6,905 bases of DNA from Campylobacter concisus (lineage in GTDB: Bacteria > Campylobacterota > Campylobacteria > Campylobacterales > Campylobacteraceae): the NCBI GenBank assembly GCA_018375265.1, contig JAHADO010000069.1, positions 1 through 6,905 on the forward strand. Direction: 5' to 3'. The translations under genes were made by a program, and so were the position numbers. The notes beneath the pieces are model-generated. The model was not told where the DNA came from, ran no database searches, and worked only from the letters and a program-made list of their open reading frames with translations. This document shows positions 6,048 through 6,905 of this stretch, piece after piece. The first letter of the stretch is position 1. Each line of letters begins with the position of its first letter.

Positions 6048-6713
6048 ATGAAAAAAATTCTAACTTTGCTCTTTTTGATCGGCTCATTTTTTGCGTTAAA
6101 TTTAAACGCTGATGTGATTCAAAATCAAAAATTAAAAAATGCGATAAATATTTTAAACGCTTTTGGCACTAGAAATTTAAAACCAAATACTAAATTTACA
6201 GGCATCAAAGCCATCGCTATAATCCCAGACGTGACAAAAGCAGGCGCGATCATCACTGGCTCAAAAGGCAGAGGCGTATTTATCGCTAAAAACGACAATG
6301 GCGAGTGGTCAAGCCCATTTTTTGTAAATTACACATCTGGCAGCATCGGCCTTCAGCTAGGATATAGCTCGGCTGATATGATCATTTTGTTTAAAAACTC
6401 GGAAGCCTACGCAAGCTTATTTAACGCAAAAGATACGATCAGTCTAAAAGCAGAAGCAACTGGCGGTGTTGGTAACGAAGTAGCGATAGCTAGTGATTTG
6501 CCTGAAATTTCAGCATTTGTCGAGGAGCGTGGCAAGACTAGTGGAGCTTTTGTTGGCGTTAGCTTAGATGTGGCAAGACTTAAGATAAACGCACAAGATA
6601 CAAACGACTACTACGAGAGAATGTATGACTTTGAAGATATCTACAACAACAGCCCAAAAGCTAGCAAATACACAATCAAATTTAAAGAGATAATCTCAAA
6701 ATACTTCTTATAA
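6048..6713 (+). CDS. Exported SYLF (Ysc84-like) domain protein
   Basis: 221-residue secreted or lipid-associated protein of the SYLF/Ysc84 family, whose eukaryotic members bind phosphoinositides. The bacterial role is poorly defined and is often annotated as lipid-binding. Residues 1-21 form a Sec signal peptide: Lys-Lys, a hydrophobic core LTLLFLIGSFFAL, and likely cleavage after Asn-Ala21. There is no lipobox cysteine, so a soluble periplasmic or outer-surface location is expected. The SYLF domain runs from about residue 50 to 195, with GIKAIAIIPDVTKAGAIITG, the GRGVFIAK turn, WSSPFFVNYTSGSIGLQLGY and SADMIILF, then GGVGNEVAIASD and a GKTSGAFVGVSLDVARL segment near the C-terminus, all matching the family pattern. 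The start is the ATG at 6048, with AAGGA (6037-6041) 6 nt upstream. A TTG at 6045 is too close to that site. Monocistronic, with its own promoter and terminator. Confidence 0.92.
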   Translation: MKKILTLLFLIGSFFALNLNADVIQNQKLKNAINILNAFGTRNLKPNTKFTGIKAIAIIPDVTKAGAIITGSKGRGVFIAKNDNGEWSSPFFVNYTSGSIGLQLGYSSADMIILFKNSEAYASLFNAKDTISLKAEATGGVGNEVAIASDLPEISAFVEERGKTSGAFVGVSLDVARLKINAQDTNDYYERMYDFEDIYNNSPKASKYTIKFKEIISKYFL

Positions 6714-6724
6714 TAACCTCATAT

Positions 6725-6757
6725 CTTGGCTCTTTTAGAAGAGTCAAGCTCTTTTTT
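6725..6757 (+). terminator. Intrinsic terminator of the SYLF gene
   Basis: A 10-bp stem is formed by CTTGGCTCTT (6725-6734) and AAGAGTCAAG (6739-6748), with one G-U pair and a 4-nt loop. It is followed by CTC and six T residues (6752-6757). It begins 12 nt after the stop codon of the SYLF gene. The T run exists only on the plus strand, so it should act in that direction only. Confidence 0.88.
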
Positions 6758-6801
6758 ATATTTTAAAGATTTTAGAAATTTAGTTTATAAATTTAGAAAG
6801 A

Positions 6802-6830
6802 TTATGGCTTAGCCTTTTGCTAAACCATAA
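6802..6830 (-). terminator. Probable terminator hairpin of the right-edge gene
   Basis: The arms 6802-6813 and 6819-6830 form a 12-bp stem around a 5-nt loop. In minus-strand RNA all pairs form, including one G-U, while plus-strand RNA would have a C-A mismatch at that site, which points to minus-strand function. The stop codon of the edge gene (6820-6822) lies inside the stem. The following tract (AATCTTTCT) is only moderately U-rich, so efficiency is uncertain. Confidence 0.45.
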
Positions 6831-6905
6831 ATAGTGATACAAAGCGTTTTTTAGGGATTGGAGAAAATTGAGTCATATATTCAAACGCCTCTTCGTAGTC
6901 GCCGT
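6820..6905 (-). CDS. 3' end of an unidentified gene
   Basis: An open reading frame enters from the right edge and ends at TAG (6820-6822), giving 27 residues. The N-terminal side reads GDYEEAFEYMTQFSP and the end is rich in Lys, Arg and Phe. The other two minus-strand frames are closed by stops within the first dozen codons. The peptide has normal composition for this genome and ends in a hairpin that could be its terminator, which is why I call it a real gene end. The 27 residues are too few to name a family. It converges on the SYLF gene. Confidence 0.55.
   Translation of the reverse strand, partial: GDYEEAFEYMTQFSPIPKKRFVSLFMV

Overview
The window looks like chromosome of a Campylobacter (class Campylobacteria). 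The gene order fliR - acidic protein - gmk - tatA - argS on one strand matches what I remember of the Campylobacter jejuni Cj1179c-Cj1175c block. AT-rich spacers, frequent AAATTT words, AAGGA-type ribosome binding sites and TTG starts also fit. The protein sequences are clearly not those of C. jejuni, and a concisus/curvus-type species is my guess. This is a core housekeeping region. I see no insertion sequence, phage gene, CRISPR array, tRNA or rRNA.

Positions 1-5930 hold seven genes, all on the minus strand and tightly packed, probably one transcription unit read from right to left. In order of transcription they are: a TRIC/UPF0126-type membrane channel (5322-5930); a compact MidA/NDUFAF7-family methyltransferase that overlaps it by an ATGA (4489-5325); the flagellar export-gate protein FliR (3700-4461); a very acidic protein with a receiver-like N-terminus (2075-3646); guanylate kinase Gmk, starting at a TTG that abuts the previous stop (1463-2074); the Tat translocon subunit TatA (1190-1411); and arginyl-tRNA synthetase ArgS, with a TTG start and its C-terminus beyond the window (1-1180).

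Positions 5931-6047 form a divergent promoter region. It drives the minus-strand operon and, on the plus strand, a secreted SYLF-domain protein (6048-6713), which is followed by a clear intrinsic terminator (6725-6757). The last 86 bases carry the 3' end of an unidentified minus-strand gene whose stop codon lies inside a second hairpin, so the two genes converge.

The genes do not form one pathway. The operon mixes flagellar export, protein export, nucleotide metabolism and translation, as is common in Campylobacter. The least understood element is the acidic protein: a degenerate response-regulator-like domain, a roughly 350-residue Asp/Glu/Ser-rich linker without arginine, and a short C-terminal domain, placed directly after fliR. 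A second point of note is an eight-base T tract in the fliR coding strand, a possible slippage site.
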